Below are positions 1 through 6,396 of a DNA stretch of 22,069 bases, in pieces. This DNA comes from a virus, in the IMG/VR virus record IMGVR_UViG_3300024344_000145, positions 1-22,069 of that record; one strand, given 5' to 3'. Both the position numbers and the translations under genes were made by a program. Below the pieces are notes generated by a model. It was not told the origin of the DNA and did not search any database. It saw only the letters and a list, made by a program, of their open reading frames with translations. How positions within the stretch are numbered: position 1 is the first letter of the stretch; the number at the start of each line of letters is the position of its first letter.

Positions 1-1
1 A

Positions 2-286
2 TTGACAGACTATCGCGAAAAATTAACGATGTTCAACAAGGTAATAATGAAGATGGACATGTTCCATTTCTCGTTACATAAGGTGGCCAATAACGTACAC
101 CAAACGGCCAAATGGGCAAAGGCCATAGACCGAGATCCGAAATTAAAATCGTACATCGAAAGACTAGAGAAATGCCCTCGATGTGATTGGAACATGAGAG
201 ATTGGTTTGACAAAAACATTATACGACTTAACAAGGGATTAGTTGTTAAATTTCCAACTAAAGTCGAGTTAAACAAAGATGCGTAA
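2..286 (+). CDS. hypothetical protein, possibly 5'-truncated
   Basis: The frame is open from the left edge. The first possible start is a TTG at base 2, so the real start may lie outside the window. The product (94 aa if complete) is basic and mostly helical, with a single CPRC pair around residues 58-61 that could be half of a metal site or simply a disulfide or thiol pair. Its stop overlaps the next gene's ATG by 8 nt, which suggests translational coupling to the exonuclease gene. I do not recognise a family. Membership of the DNA-processing operon is inferred from position only. Confidence 0.6.
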   Translation: MTDYREKLTMFNKVIMKMDMFHFSLHKVANNVHQTAKWAKAIDRDPKLKSYIERLEKCPRCDWNMRDWFDKNIIRLNKGLVVKFPTKVELNKDA

Positions 287-1004
287 CTTAGACAAACACG
301 AAATACAGAAGCGTTTCGATGAACATAAGAAACTGCACAATTTCGAAGTCGATACCCTTTTCAACGTACAGGATCTAAGCGAGATTCAATATCGCTATCT
401 TACGATAGGTATAAGATATCAAGGCATTTATGATATTGAAAGTTCCGATTTCAATCCATCACAAAATTTCATAATCGGTTACTGTTTCATAATTCGAGAT
501 ATACTAACTGGAAAAATAGAAAAATTTGAAGATGCCATTACAAAGCAAGATATTAAAAAAGCCGTAAGCAATGATAACTTTAATTTTGATTTAAGATTAT
601 TAGAAAATCTATCTCGATGTATTTCTAACTGCAATCAAGTAGTTGGACACTACTCTACAAAATTCGATACGCCGTACTTTAGAACAAGATGTTTGTTAGT
701 AAATAGGCCTGACCTGATACCTGATTATTCGAGAATTTACCAAGGTGATACCTGGCGTATGATGAAGACCAGTATGAAAGCCCCTCGAAACACTTTGAAG
801 AATTTAGCAATTTACACAAATACACCAGATAAGAAGACCTTTGTAGATTATGAGCATTGGCGTAGAATTTACTTTAGCTCAAATCCAAAGTGGGCTACCT
901 CGATGAAATACATCATGGATCATTGTCGTGCCGATGTCGATATGACATACAAAGCCCTAATGAAGATTGAAAAGTTCAATAATATTTCGCGTGTGCTAGT
1001 ATGA
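279..1004 (+). CDS. DnaQ-like DEDD 3'-5' exonuclease (RNase H fold)
   Basis: The 241-aa protein shows three exonuclease motifs in order. Exo I is YDIESSDF with D52 and E54. Exo II is VVGHYSTKFDTPYF with D130. Exo III is HCRADVDMTY with D219. Together these give the four-carboxylate two-metal site of the DEDD superfamily (DnaQ/YprB-like). Between II and III the segment DTWRMMKTSMKAPRNTLKNL matches the basic stretch common in these nucleases. The fifth catalytic position, normally Tyr four residues before the last Asp or His five before it, is His215, four before D219, an intermediate arrangement. Expected role: degrading or trimming viral or host nucleic acid, or proofreading; there is no polymerase in the window. 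It overlaps both neighbours (8 nt and ATGA). Confidence 0.8.
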   Translation: MRNLDKHEIQKRFDEHKKLHNFEVDTLFNVQDLSEIQYRYLTIGIRYQGIYDIESSDFNPSQNFIIGYCFIIRDILTGKIEKFEDAITKQDIKKAVSNDNFNFDLRLLENLSRCISNCNQVVGHYSTKFDTPYFRTRCLLVNRPDLIPDYSRIYQGDTWRMMKTSMKAPRNTLKNLAIYTNTPDKKTFVDYEHWRRIYFSSNPKWATSMKYIMDHCRADVDMTYKALMKIEKFNNISRVLV

Positions 1005-1252
1005 GCATGGAAAACCCTGCTTCGATTGATTTTAGACTACAAAGTGATGAAAATGACTATGGTGAATATTTCGAAAATACTAACAGAATCGCCGTATATC
1101 TGAGACCTCACGAATGCTTAGAATCGATATTTAGCACAATAGAGCATGAGGTTTTACACAAATGTTTGACCGATATACTAGATGATGAAATCGATATAGC
1201 CCAAGAACATCAGTTAATCAAAATGACATTATGGGGTGCAGAACTTGCCTGA
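1001..1252 (+). CDS. mini HExxH zinc-binding (metallopeptidase-like) protein
   Basis: This is an 83-aa protein with a clear HEVLH motif (H49, E50, H53) in a predicted helix, followed by an acidic segment and EH (E69, H70) that could supply the third zinc ligand. The layout of a short beta segment, then HExxH, then a helix with E or H matches the tiny minigluzincin-like proteins common in archaea and their viruses. Zinc binding is likely; proteolytic activity is not established for such small versions. The start ATG overlaps the exonuclease stop as ATGA at 1001-1004. Function in the virus is unknown; DNA-metabolism context only. Confidence 0.65.
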   Translation: MSMENPASIDFRLQSDENDYGEYFENTNRIAVYLRPHECLESIFSTIEHEVLHKCLTDILDDEIDIAQEHQLIKMTLWGAELA

Positions 1253-1475
1253 ATGGTTTAATGATTTGTTTGGCCTTTTGAAAAGGGATGAACCTGTAAA
1301 GATACCAAAAGAAGAATTGAAGAAATATGTAGAAGATCTAAATAGTAAATTATCAACTGCAACAGGTGCTGAACGTACTAGAATAATGTATTCAATAGCA
1401 AACTCTTTGGTGTTTCTAAACCAAACCTTAGACGATAAGAAAAGAAAAGGAAAATGGGTTTTCATTGAAGATTGA
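1236..1475 (+). CDS. hypothetical helical protein
   Basis: The 79-aa charged, helix-rich protein has no recognisable family. The central part (roughly residues 23-68) could form an antiparallel helical pair. The best start is GTG at 1236 (TTG at 1245 is also possible); both lie inside the 3' end of the HExxH gene, so the two genes overlap by about 8-17 nt. Its own end is overlapped by the next microORF. Role unknown; the tight packing suggests it belongs to the same transcript. Confidence 0.55.
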   Translation: MQNLPEWFNDLFGLLKRDEPVKIPKEELKKYVEDLNSKLSTATGAERTRIMYSIANSLVFLNQTLDDKKRKGKWVFIED

Positions 1476-1611
1476 AATTGAAATCCATGAAAGGTTAATT
1501 GCAGAATTAGCACAAACTTGTAAACCTGAAAAGATTGGAGTCCAGGATAAAATAATACAGTTGATAGAAGAATGGGTTATGGTTTGTAAAGATTATGAAA
1601 AAGCAAACTAA
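1465..1611 (+). CDS. ribbon-helix-helix-like microprotein (48 aa)
   Basis: A TTG-initiated frame of 48 codons bridges two genes, overlapping the upstream gene by 11 nt and the resolvase by 17 nt. The translation starts KIEIEIHERLIAELAQTC, an alternating beta strand then an amphipathic helix. A turn and a second helix follow (VQDKIIQLIEEWV). That strand-helix-helix order and size match ribbon-helix-helix DNA-binding proteins such as CopG/Arc types, which act as dimeric repressors. The fold is predicted from pattern only. If correct, it is the only visible transcription-factor candidate in this window. Confidence 0.5.
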   Translation: MKIEIEIHERLIAELAQTCKPEKIGVQDKIIQLIEEWVMVCKDYEKAN

Positions 1612-1924
1612 CTATGTCAAAGGTCGTAACTTTGAGTACCGCGTAATGAAGTATCTTAAAGATAGGGGATTTTTCTGTATGAGAGCTTATGGTTCAAAAG
1701 GAATGTACGACATTTTAGCCATTCAGCCTTTTGTCGATTTTGGATGGTATAATTATTCACTTCTTATACAGGCCAAATTAAACGGCTATGTACCGCCTAA
1801 AGAGATGCAGACACTAAAAGAAAACGAATGGAATTGGCAAGGTATTACAATAATTGCATGGCGTGATAAGAAGAGTCGTAAGTTACGATTTCGTAATCTA
1901 GAAGGAATAGAATTAGTTGTCTAA
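1595..1924 (+). CDS. hjc: archaeal-type Holliday junction resolvase (Hjc-like)
   Basis: The 109-aa protein has the PD-(D/E)xK nuclease core of archaeal Hjc: an N-terminal KGRNFEYRVMKYLKDRGF with E14, then MRAYGSKGMYDILAI with D39, then LLIQAK with Q59 and K61. The usual E of ExK is Q here, as in some virus and archaeal homologues. Length is close to the roughly 110-130 aa typical of the family. Resolvases of this type cut four-way junctions symmetrically. In tailed viruses they resolve recombination intermediates and branches so that concatemers can be packaged, which fits a position just upstream of the terminase genes. The start is ATG, inside the 3' end of the RHH-like ORF. Confidence 0.82.
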   Translation: MKKQTNYVKGRNFEYRVMKYLKDRGFFCMRAYGSKGMYDILAIQPFVDFGWYNYSLLIQAKLNGYVPPKEMQTLKENEWNWQGITIIAWRDKKSRKLRFRNLEGIELVV

Positions 1925-1933
1925 TTAGATAAA

Positions 1934-2218
1934 ATGTATCGTACAACAATGGAAGATCATGAGATAACTATCTCAAAACGTTTGTTGTATGACATGGTTC
2001 AAACTACTGAGAAATGCATTGAGATGGTTCAAGAGCATGAACATCGTTTAGAAGGTGTACAAACTCAACTAAATACATGTCACCAATTGATACAATTACT
2101 TCTCTCATATGACTTGAATAAATTAGATAAGTGTGATAACAGTGGTAACTTTGGGAAGCTTCCGCAGGACACAACACCTACAGAAGCGATGAAAGCCAAA
2201 CGGTATGGAGCTCTGTAG
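1934..2218 (+). CDS. hypothetical coiled-coil protein
   Basis: This is a 94-aa protein. Residues 10-60 form a long amphipathic helix with heptad-like leucine and methionine spacing, and a polar Asn/Thr/Pro-rich tail follows. A second ATG at 1949 (codon 6) is an alternative start. It lies 9 nt after the resolvase and 2 nt before the next gene's TTG. No family recognised. It could be a packaging accessory or a regulator, but nothing in the sequence decides this. Confidence 0.55.
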   Translation: MYRTTMEDHEITISKRLLYDMVQTTEKCIEMVQEHEHRLEGVQTQLNTCHQLIQLLLSYDLNKLDKCDNSGNFGKLPQDTTPTEAMKAKRYGAL

Positions 2219-2220
2219 TA

Positions 2221-2625
2221 TTGGTTTTAAACAAAGAAGAAACTCATATTGCAAATACATTTTTCATGAGTGAAAAGAATGCATTAGAATATTTAGATTC
2301 AAAAGGTATCGATATGGCAGCTTCTACCTGGTACTTGAAGAAAAAGCAACTAAAAGAAAAAGCACGCGAATTTCTATTTGAAAAGGCAAAGACCTTTGAT
2401 GCTCATCACATGGAGCAGATTAAACTTTTGGAATATGTTCAAGAAGAGATGTATGATAACTATCAAATGGCAAAAGAAACAAAGCCTGAACTAGCACACC
2501 GTATTTTGAAGGATCTAGCTGAGATACAATACATCATTTCTGACTATAACGAAGCAACACAATTCTTGATGCAAAATGAGAAAAAGGCAGGCAGTTTACA
2601 GAAATCAAACAAGCTCTCAGAGTAG
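2221..2625 (+). CDS. terS: putative terminase small subunit
   Basis: The 134-aa protein lies immediately 5' of, and overlaps by 50 nt, the large terminase gene. Residues 15-45 (SEKNALEYLDSKGIDMAAST) look like a helix-turn-helix: a helix, a turn at KGIDMA, then a second helix with WYLKKKQLKEKA. The remainder is a long helical region suited to oligomerisation. Small terminases recognise the packaging site and load the large subunit. The call rests on HTH-like pattern, size and gene order, because TerS proteins diverge beyond recognition. Start is TTG 2 nt after the previous stop. Confidence 0.6.
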   Translation: MVLNKEETHIANTFFMSEKNALEYLDSKGIDMAASTWYLKKKQLKEKAREFLFEKAKTFDAHHMEQIKLLEYVQEEMYDNYQMAKETKPELAHRILKDLAEIQYIISDYNEATQFLMQNEKKAGSLQKSNKLSE

Positions 2626-3916
2626 CCGTTTTACAGGCTTCACTGGTATTGCTTTTTGGTGTGGTGAGAAAGTTGCAAAACCTGGATGCTGCTTTAATCA
2701 TAAGATTGGCCTTCCAATGAAAAAAGGTGTTGAACATCCTATCTATCCATATGAGACTAACATACTAGATACATTAAACTCACACAAATTATTGTGGATT
2801 AAAAAAGCAACTGGACTTGGAATTACAGAGTTCATGCTGAGGTATATAGCTTGGAAAGCATTAGAGTCTAACGAGTGGCGTAATCAACAAGTTGTAATAA
2901 TTACAGGTGCTAGATTAGAGTTGGCCATATCTATCATTGAGCGCATAAAGAGATTGTTCGATATGGAGTTTGATACCAAAAATACAATTCTAGATTTGAA
3001 CGGCTGTAAAATTGAAGCTTTTCCATCTCACCATTTGGATTCGGCGAGAGGTCTACCTTCACCAGCTTTTGTTCTTATTGACGAAGCTGACTTTTTTCCT
3101 AGGTCTCAACAACACGAAGCTCGAAGTATTGCAGAAAGATATATTGCAAAATCAAATCCATACATCGTTTTAGTGAGTACTCCAAATCTTCCGAATGGCC
3201 TAATGGAATTGATTGAGCGGGAAGAGAATTCAATCTATCATAAAATCAAACTTCCGTATACAGTAGGGTTAGATGGTATCTATGATCGAAAGGAAATAGA
3301 GTTTGCAAAACACTCACCTTCTTTTGAAAGAGAATACAATTTGCGATATGGTATAGGTGTAGGTAACATGTTTAACATTGAAGCAATAGATGATTCAATT
3401 GAAGACTATGCTTTAGAATTAAACGGTGGAAAGAAGATTCTAGCCTTAGATCCTGCATTTAGTTCATCGATGTTTGCGTTCATAGGAATGGAGCAAATCA
3501 ATGGAATCTCATATGTTAAAGAAGCCTCAGAGATTCAAAATGCATCACCTTCTGCAATGCTAGAGAGAGCAAAGATTTTAGCTAAAGATTATGATAATAC
3601 TGTACTAGTGGATTCTGCACATCCTGGTATAGTTAGGGATTTACAAGATGCAGGAATAAACGCAAAGCCTGTAGTGTTTAGTAAGGAGTTATCAGAAATG
3701 ACGATTGGATCTATCCAGGCAATAAAGGAGCGAAAAATACGCATTCATAGTTCGTTTAACGATTTAGTGACACAATTAAAGTCGGTACAATTCAATGAAA
3801 AAGGACATCCCGATAAAACTAAACTATCCTTTGATATGGGTGATGCTTTCATGATGGCCACTAATTATTTCAGACATATTGATGTAGGTGCTTTTGCACT
3901 GGAAGGAAGTTTCTAA
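2576..3916 (+). CDS. terL: terminase large subunit (packaging ATPase-nuclease)
   Basis: This 446-aa protein has both terminase domains. ATPase: deviant Walker A KKATGLGITE (76-85, lysine at the front of the loop as in many TerL), Walker B FVLIDEAD (165-172, D169/E170), and coupling motif VLVSTPN (198-204). RNase H-like nuclease: LDPAF with D292, LVDSAHPG with D346, and FDMGDAF with D423. TerL translocates DNA into the prohead through the portal and cuts the concatemer. The segment CCFNHKIGLPMKKG just before the ATPase core suggests the upstream ATG at 2576 is real; the next in-frame ATG (2717) would cut into this. C29, C38, C39 and H42 could bind a metal. The stop overlaps the next ORF as TAATG. 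Confidence 0.95.
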   Translation: MRKRQAVYRNQTSSQSSRFTGFTGIAFWCGEKVAKPGCCFNHKIGLPMKKGVEHPIYPYETNILDTLNSHKLLWIKKATGLGITEFMLRYIAWKALESNEWRNQQVVIITGARLELAISIIERIKRLFDMEFDTKNTILDLNGCKIEAFPSHHLDSARGLPSPAFVLIDEADFFPRSQQHEARSIAERYIAKSNPYIVLVSTPNLPNGLMELIEREENSIYHKIKLPYTVGLDGIYDRKEIEFAKHSPSFEREYNLRYGIGVGNMFNIEAIDDSIEDYALELNGGKKILALDPAFSSSMFAFIGMEQINGISYVKEASEIQNASPSAMLERAKILAKDYDNTVLVDSAHPGIVRDLQDAGINAKPVVFSKELSEMTIGSIQAIKERKIRIHSSFNDLVTQLKSVQFNEKGHPDKTKLSFDMGDAFMMATNYFRHIDVGAFALEGSF

Positions 3917-4014
3917 TGAACGAATGTAATGTATGCTCCAATGGAATTTGTTGTAAAGGTGCAGCCTGTGAAGACTGTCAAAATTCAGAAGAGTGTTGTT
4001 TTGAATCAAACTAA
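3916..4014 (+). CDS. Cys-rich microprotein (32 aa)
   Basis: An ATG overlapping the TerL stop (TAATG, 3914-3918) opens a 32-codon frame. Its product has eight cysteines (positions 4, 7, 12, 13, 18, 21, 27, 28), starts MNECNVCSNGICC and is acidic. The CxxC and CC pairs suggest zinc or iron-sulfur binding or a disulfide knot. A longer frame through the same DNA (from 3929) gives no such pattern over this stretch, so this reading is preferred. No known family. It is the first of four consecutive Cys-rich microproteins. Confidence 0.6.
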   Translation: MNECNVCSNGICCKGAACEDCQNSEECCFESN

Positions 4015-4132
4015 CAAAGACAGAATCTGCGATAGATGCGGTGAAGAGTATGAAAATATGACTTCATGTCATTTAATCTGTAAAAACTGTGGTTGGCAAT
4101 TAGACTGTTCTGATAAAGGTACAGCGTGGTAA
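4001..4132 (+). CDS. zinc-ribbon microprotein (43 aa)
   Basis: The product carries ICDRCGEEYENMTSCHLICKNCGW, two CxxC knuckles (CDRC and CKNC) about 15 residues apart plus extra Cys residues, the layout of a rubredoxin-like zinc ribbon. I place the start at TTG 4001, which overlaps the previous microORF by 14 nt. The frame is open further upstream to an ATG at 3929, but that part overlaps the Cys-rich ORF entirely and has no zinc-ribbon content. Such proteins often bind nucleic acid or a polymerase. No specific role can be assigned. Confidence 0.6.
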   Translation: MNQTNKDRICDRCGEEYENMTSCHLICKNCGWQLDCSDKGTAW

Positions 4133-4138
4133 TTAATT

Positions 4139-4354
4139 ATGGACACGCCTGAGAAGCTACCAGAAAAGATTGAATATGTATTTGAAAAAATGGATGAAGT
4201 TTTTGTAGAGGCCTTAAATGAAAAGAACCTATCTTTTACAGAAATTGAAATTGTTCTATTATTACTAAAGGAAAAGATTGAACAAGAGAAAATGAAAGGC
4301 TACATTTTATGGTTTAACCAAGTTCAACAAAAACAAGATGAGGAATTAATATAA
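4139..4354 (+). CDS. hypothetical acidic helical protein
   Basis: This is a 71-aa, strongly acidic protein, predicted as two or three amphipathic helices, with residues 30-65 (FTEIEIVLLLLKEKIEQEKM) the most regular. It sits between Cys-rich microproteins, starts 6 nt after the zinc-ribbon stop, and its stop is shared with the next start (TAATG). No family recognised. A TTCTG sequence lies 31 nt upstream of the ATG, resembling the late box described elsewhere, but it is imperfect and inside a gene. Confidence 0.55.
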   Translation: MDTPEKLPEKIEYVFEKMDEVFVEALNEKNLSFTEIEIVLLLLKEKIEQEKMKGYILWFNQVQQKQDEELI

Positions 4355-4437
4355 TGGCATGTACACATTGCGGTCATTCTAGTAAACCTTCATCAGATGA
4401 AGAATGTCACTGTTACTGTCACATTGATGTTGATTAA
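4354..4437 (+). CDS. Cys/His-rich microprotein (27 aa)
   Basis: An ATG coupled to the preceding stop by TAATG opens a frame of 27 codons that starts MACTHCGHSSKPSSDEE and ends with a CHCYCH cluster. Cysteines 3, 6, 18, 20 and 22 and histidines 5, 8, 19 and 23 could coordinate one zinc ion or a metal cluster. The CTHCGH start is typical of small archaeal zinc proteins. Too short for homology inference; supported by start-stop coupling, residue bias and a matching neighbour downstream. Confidence 0.55.
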   Translation: MACTHCGHSSKPSSDEECHCYCHIDVD

Positions 4438-4438
4438 A

Positions 4439-4564
4439 ATGAAAGCCGCATACTGTGGAATTTGTTTATCGACTAAAGACGGTAATCATGAATGGATTCC
4501 TATTCATCTACAAAGAGACAAACAGTTCACTTTTGAATGTAGGTGCAAATGTCATGTGGAATAA
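4439..4564 (+). CDS. Cys-rich zinc-ribbon-like microprotein (41 aa)
   Basis: The ATG is 1 nt after the previous stop. The 41-aa product has an N-terminal YCGICL knuckle and a C-terminal CRCKCH cluster, separated by about 25 residues with aromatic and charged positions, as in a two-knuckle zinc ribbon. The end CRCKCH resembles CHCYCH of the preceding microprotein, so the two may be related. The longer overlapping frame that begins at 4455 lacks this pattern in the shared stretch. Function unknown. Confidence 0.55.
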   Translation: MKAAYCGICLSTKDGNHEWIPIHLQRDKQFTFECRCKCHVE

Positions 4565-4793
4565 GTTTTGGGCATGGTACGAACGACATACAACTGAATC
4601 TTTAGCAGTTACAGCAGTTATACTTTACATTCAGATACCGCATATGGTGTGGGCTGCAGATAGTATACTAGCTACAGGTATGGTTTGGGGCGCAAATCCT
4701 GTTTTAGATTTCTTTTTGTTTGGAATTGATTTAGTAGAGGTGTTCCCAATGATCAACATTGGAATGTTGATATATTCAAGAATGCGATCTTAA
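4554..4793 (+). CDS. small two-span membrane protein
   Basis: The start chosen is ATG 4554, giving 79 aa from MWNKFWAWYE. The frame is open back to 4455, but that extension lies wholly within the preceding Cys-rich microORF. Two hydrophobic segments are visible, around residues 16-34 and 49-74. The N-terminus is aromatic and basic, and the C-terminus ends SRMRS. It could be a holin-like, superinfection-exclusion or membrane-remodelling protein. The main holin candidate is elsewhere (8954). It is the last gene before the block controlled by late-type boxes. Confidence 0.6.
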   Translation: MWNKFWAWYERHTTESLAVTAVILYIQIPHMVWAADSILATGMVWGANPVLDFFLFGIDLVEVFPMINIGMLIYSRMRS

Positions 4794-4823
4794 TTCTCAT
4801 ATTCACTATCTACAAATCACTGT
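4794..4823 (+). promoter_or_regulatory. late-type box TTCTC, unit 1
   Basis: TTCTC occupies 4794-4798, directly after the previous stop, with its first base 30 nt from the ATG at 4824. It is followed by AT-rich sequence. First of ten gaps sharing this box at fixed distance from the start codon; probable promoter of a leaderless transcript. Confidence 0.5.
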
Positions 4824-5156
4824 ATGTTAAAATTAGTTTTAGACCAAATAGAGTTTGCAACAAACGATTATGGTCGAGACGTTACATTTCGTATCTACGA
4901 TGAGACAAATTCAGTATATGATGCAACTGGATATACACCAATTGTCAAGACTTTGAACAATACTGGTGGTCAAATCGTTGACGACATAACAGGAACTTGG
5001 ACAACACAAGATCAAGGTGTGGGTAAATTTGCTTATACAAGCACAAAGGCAATTTCAGATGATGGATTTGCCAAAATAGAGGTTTCATTAGAGAAATCAG
5101 GTGAAATAACATCTACTAGAGCTGAAAGAGTGATCGTACACGAAAGTCCAGAATAA
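4824..5156 (+). CDS. BppU-like beta-sandwich virion protein
   Basis: The 110-aa protein reads as one Ig-like or BppU-N-type beta-sandwich: FATNDYGRDVTFRIYDETN, then YDATGYTPIV, a turn GGQIVDDITG, then FAYTSTKAISDDGFAKIEVS. This order (residue loss at N-D-x-G, strand V-x-F-x-I-Y-D, then D-A-T-G) matches the N-terminal domain found in phage baseplate upper or fibre proteins. Here it stands alone, just before the portal gene, so it may be a capsid decoration or neck protein instead. It is a single-gene unit flanked on both sides by the late box. Confidence 0.5.
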   Translation: MLKLVLDQIEFATNDYGRDVTFRIYDETNSVYDATGYTPIVKTLNNTGGQIVDDITGTWTTQDQGVGKFAYTSTKAISDDGFAKIEVSLEKSGEITSTRAERVIVHESPE

Positions 5157-5186
5157 GTTCTCTTTTTCTATTTTTTTTAATCAAAA
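5157..5186 (+). promoter_or_regulatory. late-type box TTCTC with T-tracts, unit 2
   Basis: TTCTC at 5158-5162 lies 29 nt before the portal ATG and is followed by TTTTTC and an eight-T tract (5171-5178). The T-tract could also terminate the upstream transcript. Same box and spacing as nine other gaps. Confidence 0.55.
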
Positions 5187-6365
5187 ATGAGTAGAATGGG
5201 TATATTTTCATCTAAAAATGAAGTAGATTTTGGCGGTGTCAAAATAGAGGCTGCTCCAAGGTCTTCATCAGGTGTTTCAAGCGATGCTTTTGATAATATT
5301 GTTAGACCAAGCCCTGAATTTGCAAAATGTTATGAGTATTACAAGACAATTGGTAAAATACAAAACACTACAGACACTGTAGTAGCACAAGTTATCAGTA
5401 GAGACTGGTTTTATGAAGGAAAAAAGAAGGATATCAAACTAATGGAAGAATGGGAAGAACAATTCAATCTTTCACGTATATTAGAAAACCTGGTTCGTAA
5501 TTGGATCATCACTGGTAATCATATTATTGGTTTATCTGATTGGCAGCCTGTACAATTATCATCAATTGATGGTTTAATTAGAAATCCTGAGACTGCAGAG
5601 GTTGAATCTTTCGTTCAAAACCTAGGTGGTGAGCAAGTTCTATTAGATGCTAAAGATTTCATGTTTAATCACTTTATAGAATCAGATAGACAGGCCTGGG
5701 GACTATCAATGTACCATTCTTTGTTTACACCATTTACTGATTTGGATGGAAAGACAGCAGATCCTATCATTGAGGTGTATAGACAGATGGAAGCTGATAT
5801 GGGTAAAATCATTCACAAGTATGCAAGCCCTAGAGTTATCTATACAGTTGATGGTGTTCAAAAAGACGTTATCAGAGATGATATTGCTCCATTACTATCA
5901 TCAATGAAAGCAGGCGATAGAACAATACTAAATCAGAATATAGAATTACAATCAGAGACAGTTGATCCTAGAGCTAGATTTGAAGGATTTGTAGAACAGC
6001 TAAATCAAGAAGTTGAATCTGGTTTACAATCATCCTCATCACGTTTGATTACTAGACCTAGTGCAATGGCTGATGCAGCTACTGCAATTTCACAAGATGA
6101 TGATAGAGTTTTAGGTATAATGGAAAAGATTCGTAGATGGATGAACGGTACAATTGTACCACACATCACAGGTACAAAAGAGGTAGAGTTCAAATGGGGT
6201 GCATCTGATAAGATGGAACTAGAGTTCCCTACAGGCCTAAGAGATGCAATTCAATTAGGAATTGTTAGTCCTGAGCAGGCCAAAGAAATACTATCTACAT
6301 CACAAGGATGGAAGATTCCTCATGAACCAAAAAGTGTAGACACACCGCTAGATCCAAGATTATAG
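5187..6365 (+). CDS. portal protein
   Basis: The 392-aa protein lies between the terminase and the protease-capsid gene, where the portal belongs. Near residues 45-75 it has YYKTIGKIQNTTDTVVAQVI and then RDWFYEG. Around 100-115 it has LVRNWIITGNHIIGL, typical of the portal wing region with its aromatic-Gly-Asn core. The segment 230-330 is helical (stem and clip), with polar Ser-rich and Asp-rich loops, and a short acidic-basic tail follows. The portal forms the dodecameric vertex through which TerL pumps DNA. The length is in the usual 380-500 aa range. ATG 5187 fits the promoter box spacing; an in-frame ATG three codons later is less likely. Confidence 0.85.
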   Translation: MSRMGIFSSKNEVDFGGVKIEAAPRSSSGVSSDAFDNIVRPSPEFAKCYEYYKTIGKIQNTTDTVVAQVISRDWFYEGKKKDIKLMEEWEEQFNLSRILENLVRNWIITGNHIIGLSDWQPVQLSSIDGLIRNPETAEVESFVQNLGGEQVLLDAKDFMFNHFIESDRQAWGLSMYHSLFTPFTDLDGKTADPIIEVYRQMEADMGKIIHKYASPRVIYTVDGVQKDVIRDDIAPLLSSMKAGDRTILNQNIELQSETVDPRARFEGFVEQLNQEVESGLQSSSSRLITRPSAMADAATAISQDDDRVLGIMEKIRRWMNGTIVPHITGTKEVEFKWGASDKMELEFPTGLRDAIQLGIVSPEQAKEILSTSQGWKIPHEPKSVDTPLDPRL

Positions 6366-6396
6366 TTCTTGATTACTAATAACGTGACTTTCTTTC
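6366..6396 (+). promoter_or_regulatory. late-type box TTCTT, unit 3
   Basis: TTCTT at 6366-6370 follows the portal stop directly and is 31 nt from the capsid-gene ATG at 6397. It has no long T-tract, unlike units 2 and 4, so the constant part is the box, not the T-run. Confidence 0.5.

Noticed and set aside
3929-4000. N-terminal extension of the zinc-ribbon gene to ATG 3929
   Set aside because: This stretch lies wholly within the 3916 Cys-rich frame, which has start-stop coupling and eight Cys codons; the extension shows no domain.
4108-4138. TTCTG 31 nt before the ATG at 4139 as an eleventh late box
   Set aside because: Last base differs, it is inside a coding gene and the flank does not match; a single match of this kind is expected by chance.
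4455-4553. Longer form of the membrane protein from 4455
   Set aside because: It overlaps the 4439 Cys-rich microORF almost entirely; the ATG at 4554 gives a compact two-span protein with a normal short overlap.
5163-5178. T-tracts as the main conserved signal (intrinsic terminators)
   Set aside because: Only some gaps have long T-runs, whereas all ten have the box at fixed distance to the start. Termination may still occur there.
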